From assembly GCA_937890005.1 (NCBI GenBank), contig CALBZA010000080.1, positions 1-64,000 on the forward strand: DNA of 64,000 bases, written 5' to 3'. Shown piece after piece: positions 15,452 through 24,291 of the stretch (the stretch's first letter is position 1; the number at the start of each line of letters is the position of its first letter). The notes beneath the pieces were generated by a model, which was not told the origin of the DNA, made no database searches, and worked only from the letters and a program-made list of their open reading frames with translations. The DNA comes from an uncultured Verrucomicrobia subdivision 3 bacterium. GTDB taxonomy: Bacteria; Verrucomicrobiota; Verrucomicrobiia; Limisphaerales; DASXHY01. Both the position numbers and the translations under genes were made by a program.

Positions 15452-17643
15452 GAACGCCACCCTTTCTCGTTGGAGCCGCCCTCGTGTTCTGGGGCTGGCA
15501 GACCGATTTCCTTCCGCTGAGCATTGTGATGGCGGCGGTGCTTGAAGCGTCGCGAATGACGCGCGCCCGCTGGGAGTTTTCTGACGAAGATTTCAGCCGT
15601 ATCTGGACGATCTGCACCCTGCTGTTTCTGGGCATTGCCGTTTATGCATTCACGGACAATGGCGGCCCGGCCCGTTTCGGCAGTTTCTTTCAGAACCCCT
15701 CCCCCGCCACACAAAGCAGCGCGGGTGCTGTGACATCCAGAACCGCATCCACCATGCTGCGCTGGCTCCCGATGGTGCTCTTTCTGTTCATCGCTGCCCA
15801 GGCCTACAGCACTCGCGAGGATATTCCGCTTTCGACCATTTCGCTGATTCTCCGCCGTCGCTGGAAACGCGCGGCCAAGGAAGGAGTACCATTGCCCGGC
15901 ATCCGCGGCGTGAATGTCGCCTTCCCCTACTTTGCAGTCTGTCTCTTTGCCGCGAGCGTACATCCGGCCGATGGGCAGGGATATTTCTGGGGATTTTGTG
16001 CGCTCGTCACGTGGGCGCTGTGGTCCAATCGGACCCGACGGTTTGGCGTTTTCGTGTGGGCGGCCGTTCTTGGAGTGGCATTCGTAGGCGGTTTCTTTGG
16101 CCAGTATGGCGTCGGTCGCCTGCAGAATTACATTCAGAATCTCGATCCCCGATGGTTCGAACGCTTCGCCCGCAATCAGGGCACCGACCCGTCGCATTCA
16201 CGAACACAGATCGGCCGCCTCGGCCAGATCAAGCAGTCGGGAAAAATAGTCATCCGCGTGGAACCCAAAGAAGGCGTTCCACCCGACTACCTGCGCGAGG
16301 CCTCCTATCGAATTTATGGCGAACGTTACTGGCGTGCCGGTCCCTCGCGCGAAAGCTTTCAGGTGGTTCCTCAGGAAACCAACAACCTGGCTTTCATCCT
16401 GATCGGAAAAACGAATTTTTCCTCCGCGCAGATCACGTGTTATCTGGAAGGCTTCTCACGCGAGTCCGGCGTCCCATTGGGTCTGCTTCCTCTTCCATCC
16501 GGATCGGGTCGTCTTGAGGAATTACCTGTCTTCGTTTTGAGGATGAACAACCTGGGCGCCGTTCTCGCTGAAGGTCCCGGTCTCGTCACCTTCAAGGCCC
16601 AGTTCGGTCCCGGTCTAACAGCGGATTCCGCGTTTGATCCATCCGAAACGATTTCGATCACGAACTTCCCTGGCCGCCGCGCGCGCCAGAACACGCAAGG
16701 CCGCCCGCCAGTGGTGGCAAATCCCGACCTGATCGTTGATCCCGCCGAGCGGCCTGCGTTGTCGCAGGTGATATCCAATCTCAATCTTGCTCCCGGCAAC
16801 CGTGTGGCCGCGCTTCGAACACTCAAATCCTTCTTCGAAACCAACTTCACCTACAGCACCTGGCTGGAGACGCCGAATTTGTTGAACACCAACCTGACAC
16901 CATTGGGAGCATTTCTCACACGAACGCGGCGTGGGCACTGTGAATATTTCGCAACGGCGACGGTATTGCTGTTGCGCGAGCTTGGAATCCCCGCGCGTTA
17001 CGCCGTTGGCTATGCGGTCCATGAAAAATCTGGACGCGAATACGTCGTTCGCCTTCGCGATGCGCATGCGTGGTGCCTCGTCTGGAACGAGCGATTGAAC
17101 ATCTGGCAGGATTTCGACACCACACCGGCGTCCTGGATTGAGGAGGAAAGCAGGAACGGATCGCCGTTTCAGAAACTTTCTGATCTCTGGACCTGGGCAG
17201 GATTCCAGTTCGCCAAGTTTCGATGGGGCCAGAGCAACTTTCGCCAATACATGCTCCTGGCGCTGATTCCCGCGACGCTTCTCCTCGGCTACCAGATTTT
17301 CGCCCGTAGAAAACGGAAACGGAATCGATCGACGGAATCCGAACTGGAACGGATCTGGCCGGGAATCGATTCGGAATTCTACAAAATCGAACAGAAACTC
17401 GCCGCCCGAGGCATCGGGCGTCGCACCAACGAACCGCTCATGAACTGGTTTGAACGCGCGGTGTCCGACCCCGATGTCGCAACCGCCGCGAAATCACTCC
17501 GGGAAATTCTCCGGCTCCACTATCAATACCGATTCGATCCGAATGGCCTTGATGCCGCGGAACGGGAACGACTGCGATTTGCTGTGGAGAACTGCCTGAA
17601 GGAGCTGAACCGGCAACCGACCAAACAAGCCGCGCAACGATAA
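15448..17643 (+). CDS. Transglutaminase-like membrane protein (TgpA type)
   Basis: A 731-residue protein with several N-terminal membrane helices (to about residue 220), an external transglutaminase-like domain, one further helix (about 605-625) and a cytoplasmic tail. The papain-like triad is visible: Cys in RGHCEYFATA (about 498), His in DAHAWCLVW (about 538) and Asp in WQDFDTTPA (about 555). This is the DUF3488/TgpA architecture. Family members are periplasmic cysteine-dependent enzymes whose substrate is mostly unknown. It is the last gene of the MoxR-DUF58-TgpA unit, and all three junctions overlap, which argues for one functional complex. Confidence 0.93.
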   Translation: MRTPPFLVGAALVFWGWQTDFLPLSIVMAAVLEASRMTRARWEFSDEDFSRIWTICTLLFLGIAVYAFTDNGGPARFGSFFQNPSPATQSSAGAVTSRTASTMLRWLPMVLFLFIAAQAYSTREDIPLSTISLILRRRWKRAAKEGVPLPGIRGVNVAFPYFAVCLFAASVHPADGQGYFWGFCALVTWALWSNRTRRFGVFVWAAVLGVAFVGGFFGQYGVGRLQNYIQNLDPRWFERFARNQGTDPSHSRTQIGRLGQIKQSGKIVIRVEPKEGVPPDYLREASYRIYGERYWRAGPSRESFQVVPQETNNLAFILIGKTNFSSAQITCYLEGFSRESGVPLGLLPLPSGSGRLEELPVFVLRMNNLGAVLAEGPGLVTFKAQFGPGLTADSAFDPSETISITNFPGRRARQNTQGRPPVVANPDLIVDPAERPALSQVISNLNLAPGNRVAALRTLKSFFETNFTYSTWLETPNLLNTNLTPLGAFLTRTRRGHCEYFATATVLLLRELGIPARYAVGYAVHEKSGREYVVRLRDAHAWCLVWNERLNIWQDFDTTPASWIEEESRNGSPFQKLSDLWTWAGFQFAKFRWGQSNFRQYMLLALIPATLLLGYQIFARRKRKRNRSTESELERIWPGIDSEFYKIEQKLAARGIGRRTNEPLMNWFERAVSDPDVATAAKSLREILRLHYQYRFDPNGLDAAERERLRFAVENCLKELNRQPTKQAAQR

Positions 17644-17711
17644 GCGAACGAAGATTGAACCGCTTCGCCGCAGGCTGACAGCGCCACCAGGTGCCAGCGC
17701 AATCCTTCCGT

Positions 17712-18806
17712 TCAAACGACCGGGGGACCCGCCACTCGAACTGCGTAATCCCGCCCATCGAGCGTCAGCGTAAGCTCAGCGCCTGTTTGATTTGCCTCGC
17801 GACGGACGTATCCGAGAAGGTGAATCGTTCCATCCCTGCCAGCAGCGCTGGTGATGTTGCCGACTTCTGTTCCCGCAGCCGTCAGTGCCGTTCCTTTCGG
17901 CGGGAGTTCCTTCATCTCCGACGACGCCGTCAATCGGCACAGACTGCGGTTCACGTGGCCGATGCTGTGGATTCGATTGATGACCTCCTGCCCGATGTAA
18001 CAGCCCTTGTTGTAGCTGATCGCCGCCGTTTCGATTCCGCATTCCTGCGCGAGATGCGATTCGTCCATGTCAGCACCAAAGCGCGGCACGCCTGCAACAA
18101 TGCGGGCTGTCTCAAAAGCATTCCATCCGACCGCCCTACCGCCTTGCGCACGGGCAGCCGCAATCAGCCGATCGGCGACGGCGCCGAGCGACGCAGTTGG
18201 AACGAACAGATCGAACCCTGCAGAATTCAACCGCGGACGGTTCATCAAATAGATTTCACCCCAGGTTGCATCCGAGACGCTGACGAACTGGAATCGCTTT
18301 TCAGGAATGGATGTAAAAACTTCAAGACCGCGAATCACATTCGTCGATGCCGGTCCCTGAACGCTCAACAAACCGTAATGCGCGGCCACATCGACGACCT
18401 GAACATCATCGGCAACGACGAATCTCTCCAGCCGTTCGGTGACAAGACCTGCGAGTCCGGGTTCGAAATCGAGCAGCAATTCATCCTTGAGTGCGTAGAT
18501 GTTGAGGTCGCTCTGGATTTTGCCCTTCGTGGTGGTGATCGCAGCGTAGCAGCCTTCACCGAATTGCAGGCGTTTCACATCGTTCGTGACCTGCCCATGA
18601 AGAAACCGCACCCGGTCCGCACCGACGAGACAGATTCGGCCGCGAAAACTCAGGTCTAAAACGCCTGCGGAATGGCTCAGCGCAGTCAGCTCCGTTTCGG
18701 GTTCACCGTAATCCGTCACGATTTCCGTGCCGTTCAGCTCACCGAAACGTCCGTTGATCTGCTGATGAAACTCGTGCAGTGAAAGCGGTGGCATAAGTTC
18801 ACCCAT
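17712..18806 (-). CDS. ygfZ: Folate-binding protein YgfZ (GcvT-like)
   Basis: A GcvT-fold folate protein that assists iron-sulfur cluster maintenance. The diagnostic motif KGCYIGQEV is present (in the C-terminal third), with the reactive Cys intact. The N-terminal part carries the tetrahydrofolate-binding features of the family. The chosen start at 18806 overlaps the stop of purU (TGATG on the minus strand). A start at 18794 (MPPLSLHEF) is an alternative with a GGTGA sequence four bases upstream. Length of 364 (or 360) residues is normal. The coupling to purU places two tetrahydrofolate-related functions in one transcript. Confidence 0.92.
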   Translation of the reverse strand: MGELMPPLSLHEFHQQINGRFGELNGTEIVTDYGEPETELTALSHSAGVLDLSFRGRICLVGADRVRFLHGQVTNDVKRLQFGEGCYAAITTTKGKIQSDLNIYALKDELLLDFEPGLAGLVTERLERFVVADDVQVVDVAAHYGLLSVQGPASTNVIRGLEVFTSIPEKRFQFVSVSDATWGEIYLMNRPRLNSAGFDLFVPTASLGAVADRLIAAARAQGGRAVGWNAFETARIVAGVPRFGADMDESHLAQECGIETAAISYNKGCYIGQEVINRIHSIGHVNRSLCRLTASSEMKELPPKGTALTAAGTEVGNITSAAGRDGTIHLLGYVRREANQTGAELTLTLDGRDYAVRVAGPPVV

Positions 18807-19654
18807 CAGACCTGCTTCACGGTTCCCCAATAGACATCGAGGCGTTTCGCCAGATAAAGCCGGACCGCTTTTACAAGCACGCGCGTTTCAAGTTTTTGTC
18901 CAGCCGCGACAATCTCCTTGAGTCCCCAGTGCGGACGGATCGGAAAGCCGGCCTGGGCGATGATCGGTCCTTCATCAAGGTGCATGCTGACAAAATGCGC
19001 CGTGACGCCTGCGACCTTGACGCCGTGTTCGTAAGCCTGCCGATATGCCTGTGCACCTGGAAAACTCGGGAGAAGAGACGGGTGGATGTTGATAATCTTG
19101 TTCTTGAACCGCCACGCCACGTTCGGGGAGAGAATCTTCATGAACCGCGCGAGCACGAGAAAATCGATTTCGTATTCGTCCAGAAGCGCGAGCAGTTTCT
19201 GTTCGGCTTCAACGCGCTCGTTCCATGGAATGGTGACAAACGGAAGCTTATATTTCTTCGCCAGCGGTTCCAGTTCGGTCCGGTTGCTGATCACCACGAC
19301 CGGCTCGGCTCGACGAAGCTGGCCGTTCTTGAATGCGCGCATCAAGCCTTCGAAACAGTGCGTTTCCCGCGTGACGAGAATGGCCATGCGCTGGCGTTGT
19401 GACGGATTCGTGAGACGCAACTTGATCTCCATGCTCAGAGACTTCGCCAGTTCGGCCAGACCGCGCCGCAGCAATTCCACATCGAACCCCTCTTTCCAGG
19501 AAGCCTGCAACGTCATGCTGAACTGCCCCCGTGTGACCTGTTCCTCCAGCGCCTCGATGTTGGCGTGCTGTTCGAACAGGAAGCTGGTGACGCGCGCAAT
19601 CACGCCGGTCTTGTCCCGGCCGATCACCGTAATGGTCGCGAACTTCTTCTTCAT
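18806..19654 (-). CDS. purU: Formyltetrahydrofolate deformylase
   Basis: Hydrolyses 10-formyl-THF to THF and formate, balancing one-carbon pools and feeding formate to purine synthesis. The N-terminal ACT domain (about residues 1-80, ITVIGRDKTGVIARV) is followed by the formyltransferase fold. Catalytic residues are visible: Asn and His in NIHPSLLPSFPGA and Asp in SMHLDEGPII. At 282 residues it has the family length. The frame extends to 19723, but the start at 19654 (MKKKFATIT) gives the canonical ACT N terminus. ygfZ begins on its stop codon. The SGNH hydrolase gene lies 69 bases upstream on the same strand. Confidence 0.95.
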   Translation of the reverse strand: MKKKFATITVIGRDKTGVIARVTSFLFEQHANIEALEEQVTRGQFSMTLQASWKEGFDVELLRRGLAELAKSLSMEIKLRLTNPSQRQRMAILVTRETHCFEGLMRAFKNGQLRRAEPVVVISNRTELEPLAKKYKLPFVTIPWNERVEAEQKLLALLDEYEIDFLVLARFMKILSPNVAWRFKNKIINIHPSLLPSFPGAQAYRQAYEHGVKVAGVTAHFVSMHLDEGPIIAQAGFPIRPHWGLKEIVAAGQKLETRVLVKAVRLYLAKRLDVYWGTVKQV

Positions 19655-19723
19655 GGCCGCGCCAATGAACCGAATTTGGCCGGAGCGCGAAAGGGAATTC
19701 TTCGACACCGGACGCTTGTCCAA

Positions 19724-21049
19724 CTACAACGGCTGAATCCGGATGGTGTGTTTCACCGGAGCCCGCGACGCGGAGATTCGCTCCACCAGCGGAGTGCGCA
19801 CCTTCTCGGTCAACGCCACGGTCGCTTCCATGTCAGCCCGGCCTTCCCGGCCGTGGAACAACTCTTTGATCTGACGGGTCTCGTACCTCTGCTTCTCCGC
19901 AACCGCGGCATCCACTTTCGCGAAAGTCTCGGAAAACGGATTCACCACGAAGTCGCCGGCAAGATTGATTCCCTTCGCCAGCGCCTCGTCGGAATAGTTC
20001 CGTGTTTCACTGCCCCACGTGATCGCGTAGTTCGCCGCCGTTCCGCCCTTCACGATCAGCGTGAAGCGATTTAGCTCGGCATTGAACGGAACGAGCGTCA
20101 TTCCAGATCGGATGGAGTTATCCTTGTCGAGCGAACCGGACGCGCAAAACGGATAGCGCGAACTCGTCACGGTCAGCGTGTTTTCCGCAAAGCCTTCCAC
20201 AGTGTGTCCCTGACTGGCGATGGCATTTCCTTTGGCGAGGTCCACTGTCAGCGTTCCAATCTCTCCGTCCAGGCCAAGCGCTTTCAGAAATGCATACGCC
20301 ATCACAACATGTCCGGCCCAGTCGGGGTGCACGCCGTCTTTTCCGGGAACGGCGTAGTCAGTTCCGAACTGCTGCCGCGCCTGAAAGCCAGCCTTCAACA
20401 TCGGCCAGAAAACATCCGCAAAAGCGATGTTCTCCGTCCCGGCGATTTCGATGCCGATGTTGCGCAGCTTGCAGAGATTCACGTTCAGCTCTTCCACCGG
20501 CGTGTTGGTGTTCGGCGCCCAGCGTGGCGTGATGCCGACACAACCCGCGGAACCCAGCACCACGCGCGCGCCACTGGCTTTCAGAGCACGCGCCACCGCG
20601 CCGTAATTCTCGCGATACCACGCTCCGATCGTGTCGTCGTAAGGACGATACTGATGATCGTTCATTCCGTAGCAGGTCGTGGCGATGGTGGGCTTGAATC
20701 GAAGGCAATCGTTCGTCATGCGACGCAGAAATCCCTCCGCCGTTTCACCACTCCATCCGAACTGCCGCGTGCTGACCTCGAGTTCCGGGACACACACCGT
20801 GAGATACGTTTCGATGATTCGCGAATACATCCGCTGTTCTGTGATGGAATCGCCAATGATCGCCAGTCGATCTCCTTTCTTCAGAAGAAGCCCGTCCGGC
20901 TTCGGCGCCTTCACCGGTTCAAATCGCGCAAAGAAAGGATCGTTCGGTTTCGACTCCAGTTCGGCAGCGTCTGCCGGAACCTGGCTGGCAAAGAGAACGG
21001 CAACGAGCGCGAGAAGGATTGGGCGCGTCAGAAACGGAAGTTGTTTCAT
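19724..21049 (-). CDS. Secreted SGNH/GDSL hydrolase
   Basis: A 441-residue exported esterase-type protein with a signal peptide (residues 1-28, VPADAAE). Block I is GDSIT with Ser68; block III is GMND with Asn130; block V is DGVHPDWAGH with Asp238 and His241. These make a complete SGNH active site. A beta-rich C-terminal region of about 180 residues follows (from about 260). Similar proteins remove acyl groups from plant or algal polysaccharides, and its place next to a GH51-like gene fits such a role, but specificity cannot be read from the sequence. The ORF could begin at 21076; 21049 gives the better signal peptide. Confidence 0.9.
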   Translation of the reverse strand: MKQLPFLTRPILLALVAVLFASQVPADAAELESKPNDPFFARFEPVKAPKPDGLLLKKGDRLAIIGDSITEQRMYSRIIETYLTVCVPELEVSTRQFGWSGETAEGFLRRMTNDCLRFKPTIATTCYGMNDHQYRPYDDTIGAWYRENYGAVARALKASGARVVLGSAGCVGITPRWAPNTNTPVEELNVNLCKLRNIGIEIAGTENIAFADVFWPMLKAGFQARQQFGTDYAVPGKDGVHPDWAGHVVMAYAFLKALGLDGEIGTLTVDLAKGNAIASQGHTVEGFAENTLTVTSSRYPFCASGSLDKDNSIRSGMTLVPFNAELNRFTLIVKGGTAANYAITWGSETRNYSDEALAKGINLAGDFVVNPFSETFAKVDAAVAEKQRYETRQIKELFHGREGRADMEATVALTEKVRTPLVERISASRAPVKHTIRIQPL

Positions 21050-21145
21050 AGGTGCATGGACTTGTAGAGAAAGCATGCTTCAGGTCAAGGCTCGATCCAC
21101 GTCATCAAGCAACTCAACGATCCGTCACACCCCCGCGTTTCAATT

Positions 21146-23335
21146 TCACGGACGCCAGACGGCGCGCCAGAATTTCATCGACGCATCCGCGGTCGTGACA
21201 TTCGTGATCGAACATGCGGTGGTCATCCGATTCGTCCACATCGGTTCCCAGTAAATCAGATTCGTCGAAGCCTGCAGCACGTATGGGACACCTGCCTGGC
21301 CTTCCAGCGTGAGAATCACTTCGCCCGGCGGAATGCCGAGACCGGCTCCCAGCTTTGGCGATTCCGGTATCAGCGTCAGAAGGTTCATCGATAGCCGCGG
21401 CAGGGTGACAACGAAGTTGGTTCCGGGAACCGTGAACTCAGCAGACGCGATGTCCTGGGCTGTGAGCGATGCGTTGGTTCGGGCTGCTTCATCCTGCGGA
21501 ATTCCATACGAACGCAATGTCGCGGCTGGATTCGGACGATAGCCATTGATCCGAATATCAACGTTCAGGTTGGTGACGAGCGATTTGTTCAACAGCAGCA
21601 GCGAAAGACTTCCGTTCGTTCGCCGGCACGTGAAGGCGGAGATCCAGTTGTAATCGCTCGACGCCGAAACGATCTCATCGCCCGGCCTTGCAAACCAGCG
21701 CATCAGCTTCGCCGCATAAAAAGTGGGATGCCGTGTTGACGGACCGTTCACCATTCCGAGATCGCCATAGTCGCGCCAGCCGTAGAGATGCGATCCGAAG
21801 TTTCCGGTCTGATCCATCGCGTTTCGGAAATCCCACCAGACAAAACCCCTAAATTCGGTTTGAAGCAATTGCCCTAGACTGTCGGCGTAATAAATTCCGT
21901 TCACGAGGCTGGTGGACTGGCGTCCCTGCGCTCCGGCGTCGCTGTTGTTTTCAGTCACGACCAATTCAATGTCATCGCCTTCGGGCCCAAAATAATCGCT
22001 GATTTGTCGCCGGAGATCGGCAGCATCCACAGCCCAGTTACCGGTCGATTGAAGCAGCGTTGTATCGCTGTTGCTCGATGGGGAAGGATTGTTGGCACCG
22101 GTCCACTGCGGATAGTGATGATGAACCAGAAAATCGGGTTTCACTCCGAGATCACTGAGCGTCGCAAGCATCACAGGAGTCCAGCCGTAGTGAATTCCAC
22201 CTGTTCTCGGATTGAACGTGGGATGATCGATGTAGTCGTTGGAATAGGAATCCTCACCGGGAACAGCCACCACACCGATTTTGATGTTTGGATCGGCAGC
22301 GCGCATCTGGCTCATGTAAACCGCCGCGCGCAGCGCGTAGGTGAACGCATCGTTCGGCCGGCTGTTCGTGTCGGTTTCCCAGGGGCCGTAACATTCGTTT
22401 CCAATTTCCCAATATTTGTAGCCGAGTTGATTGGTGATGTTCGCGTGGCGAACCCAGGCAGCCGCCTCCTCGGGAGTTCCGGAGCCATAGTTCACCGTGA
22501 TGAACGCCTGCGCGCCGACGTTCGTTGCGACACGGACCATGTCCGCAAATGAGTTCGCCCATTGCCACGTATTGCTCAACGTTGTGTTCGACATCCAATG
22601 GTATTCGTCCGAAAGCGATCCTCCCGGCATGCGCACCACTGTCGCGCCCAGTTCCTGCAAGAGTTCACTGCTGGTGACGTCGTACGGCGGGTCGAAGTAT
22701 TGATCCCACATGGCAAGATTGACGCCGAAGTGACGTTCGTCCGCCACAGACACGACCTGACCGGCGTCAATTGAAACGTTCACGATTTCCGGCGGCGGTT
22801 TGGCTGTGAACAGAATGTCGTCGAGGTAGAACGCGCCGCTCGCACCATCGTTGCGAAGCTGGATCGTGATTCGGTTCAGGTTTGGAATATCAGCGATGCC
22901 GAGCGTATCAAGCGGGATGGAAACCAGCTGCCAGGAGTTCGCCGGCAACACACCCGGAACGACATAGGTCGGGCCGAAGTTGTCTCCGAGATCCGCGTAA
23001 ACCTGAATTCGCTGGCCGCCGCTTCCGCCATTCACCCAAAACGTGAAGCTGTCGTAGAAGGAGGTATCCAGATCGGAATGATAAAAGGAAATCGCTTCCC
23101 ACGTGTTTCCACTGAACCGAATAGAACGGTTCCCGGTATGCGTGGGGGAAGTATTTTCGAAATTGCGTGTCCCCCAGCTCCAGTCCTGAAAACCGTTGTC
23201 GAGTTGATCGGAGAACACGGATAGAGCGGTCTGCGCCAGCCCAGCCGTCGGGCAAAAAAGAAGGACGATCAGCAGACGCAACGTCGCGGTCACAGCAACG
23301 GCCCGGCTCAAGAGGGGAAAAGGAACGCGACTCAC
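21146..23335 (-). CDS. Secreted GH51-like glycoside hydrolase with N-terminal carbohydrate-binding domain
   Basis: A 729-residue protein. A signal peptide (about residues 12-35, ending GLAQ) precedes a jelly-roll carbohydrate-binding-type domain (about 38-180) and a TIM barrel. The barrel has VRMPGGSLSDEYHW and TPEEAAAWVRHAN. The acid/base is Glu315 in YWEIGNECYGPWE and the probable nucleophile is Glu463 in LVVTENNSD. The motif set is that of alpha-L-arabinofuranosidases (GH51), though a related clan A family is possible. I chose the GTG at 23335 because it overlaps the stop of the upstream pseudopilin gene (GTGA) and opens directly onto the signal peptide; an ATG at 23452 would lie inside that gene. 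Confidence 0.85.
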   Translation of the reverse strand: MSRVPFPLLSRAVAVTATLRLLIVLLFCPTAGLAQTALSVFSDQLDNGFQDWSWGTRNFENTSPTHTGNRSIRFSGNTWEAISFYHSDLDTSFYDSFTFWVNGGSGGQRIQVYADLGDNFGPTYVVPGVLPANSWQLVSIPLDTLGIADIPNLNRITIQLRNDGASGAFYLDDILFTAKPPPEIVNVSIDAGQVVSVADERHFGVNLAMWDQYFDPPYDVTSSELLQELGATVVRMPGGSLSDEYHWMSNTTLSNTWQWANSFADMVRVATNVGAQAFITVNYGSGTPEEAAAWVRHANITNQLGYKYWEIGNECYGPWETDTNSRPNDAFTYALRAAVYMSQMRAADPNIKIGVVAVPGEDSYSNDYIDHPTFNPRTGGIHYGWTPVMLATLSDLGVKPDFLVHHHYPQWTGANNPSPSSNSDTTLLQSTGNWAVDAADLRRQISDYFGPEGDDIELVVTENNSDAGAQGRQSTSLVNGIYYADSLGQLLQTEFRGFVWWDFRNAMDQTGNFGSHLYGWRDYGDLGMVNGPSTRHPTFYAAKLMRWFARPGDEIVSASSDYNWISAFTCRRTNGSLSLLLLNKSLVTNLNVDIRINGYRPNPAATLRSYGIPQDEAARTNASLTAQDIASAEFTVPGTNFVVTLPRLSMNLLTLIPESPKLGAGLGIPPGEVILTLEGQAGVPYVLQASTNLIYWEPMWTNRMTTACSITNVTTADASMKFWRAVWRP

Positions 23336-24222
23336 TTCGGCGCTGATGTCCACGAGGCGAGCAGTGAAGTATCCTCGGTTCCGGACGCCTTCAAAACGCC
23401 GGAGCTGCCAACGGTACCGGGCGGCGGGTCCTTCGTGTATGCGTCTTTCCATTTCTGAACGATGCTATGCCCGTCCGCGAATGCAATGCCGGCGGCGTTG
23501 TTGTGATAGCGAGCCGGTTGATCGACGATCTGATTCACGTTCATCGTGATCGCCAGGGACGCATCGTTGATTGGAATTGGATTCTCATCCATCAACACCC
23601 AGGTGTTCGCCGGACCCGGACGGTTGAACGACGACATCCTGCCGTAGGTGAGGTAGTTCGGATCGGGATCCTTATATGAACTGCCGGTCAGCCAGCCGCC
23701 TCCGACAGCACCCCCTTGCGGAGATGAATACCAGCGCGTGCCCACGGCAGAATTCATGGAGATGCTGCGCACTCTGGGCTTGCCTGTGTTCGCCGCCGTG
23801 CTCGTGTCGGCCGGACATTTGAACACATCCGGGGACCGGACATAGCCGCCGAGCAGAGAATAATTCGGATCAACCAGAATCGCTGAGTTGTAGGCATCGA
23901 ACGGATTGGCCAGTGTGGACATGGTTCCCACCACCCAGTTCTTCATCTTTTCTTTGTCCGCCGCTGATGCAGGCGAGAACACCGTGAGATACGGATAATC
24001 GTTCGGTGGAAGCAGGTCGTTGTTGTCATCGGCATACATCCGCCACGCGATCATCACCTGGCGTGTGCTGTTCATGCATTTCACACCATACGCCTTCATT
24101 TTCGCCTTTCCCAAAGCCGGGAGAAGCATCGCGGCAAGAATCGCGATGATGGCAATGACCACCAGCAGCTCGATCAAAGTGAAGGCCGAACGGCGGTCAG
24201 AAGCAAAAAGGCGAAATTTCAT
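23332..24222 (-). CDS. Pseudopilin with prepilin signal and C-terminal H-x9-DG type region
   Basis: A 296-residue protein. The leader ends RRSA^FTLIELLVVIAIIAILAAM, a textbook class III signal with Glu+5. The globular part includes KCPADTS and, near the C terminus, AFADGHSIVQKWKD, the feature that marks the abundant H-x9-DG pseudopilin-like proteins of Verrucomicrobia, Planctomycetes and Lentisphaerae. It resembles the G-type major pseudopilin but is longer. The start at 24222 (MKFRLFAS) is preferred over 24240. The gene overlaps the GH51-like gene by four bases, so the two products are made together. Many genomes carry dozens of such proteins whose roles are undefined. Confidence 0.88.
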   Translation of the reverse strand: MKFRLFASDRRSAFTLIELLVVIAIIAILAAMLLPALGKAKMKAYGVKCMNSTRQVMIAWRMYADDNNDLLPPNDYPYLTVFSPASAADKEKMKNWVVGTMSTLANPFDAYNSAILVDPNYSLLGGYVRSPDVFKCPADTSTAANTGKPRVRSISMNSAVGTRWYSSPQGGAVGGGWLTGSSYKDPDPNYLTYGRMSSFNRPGPANTWVLMDENPIPINDASLAITMNVNQIVDQPARYHNNAAGIAFADGHSIVQKWKDAYTKDPPPGTVGSSGVLKASGTEDTSLLASWTSAPK

Positions 24223-24249
24223 AATCCAAAACGTGTCCAAAACAACCCC

Positions 24250-24281
24250 GGAGCGGACGCCGTCCTACCGACGCCCGCTCC
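24250..24281 (-). terminator. Intrinsic terminator or attenuator hairpin
   Basis: Bases 24250-24262 and 24269-24281 form a 13-bp stem with a six-base loop. On the minus-strand RNA the two non-Watson-Crick positions are G-U wobbles, whereas on the plus strand they would be mismatches, so the hairpin is built for minus-strand transcripts. It is followed by GGGGTTGTTTT. It sits between the 680-residue secreted protein and the pseudopilin gene. Confidence 0.65.
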
Positions 24282-24291
24282 AATCCCAAAC

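Noticed and set aside
13985..15460. 491-codon frame antisense to DUF58
   Set aside because: Complementary to a well-supported operon with overlapping starts; no family match.
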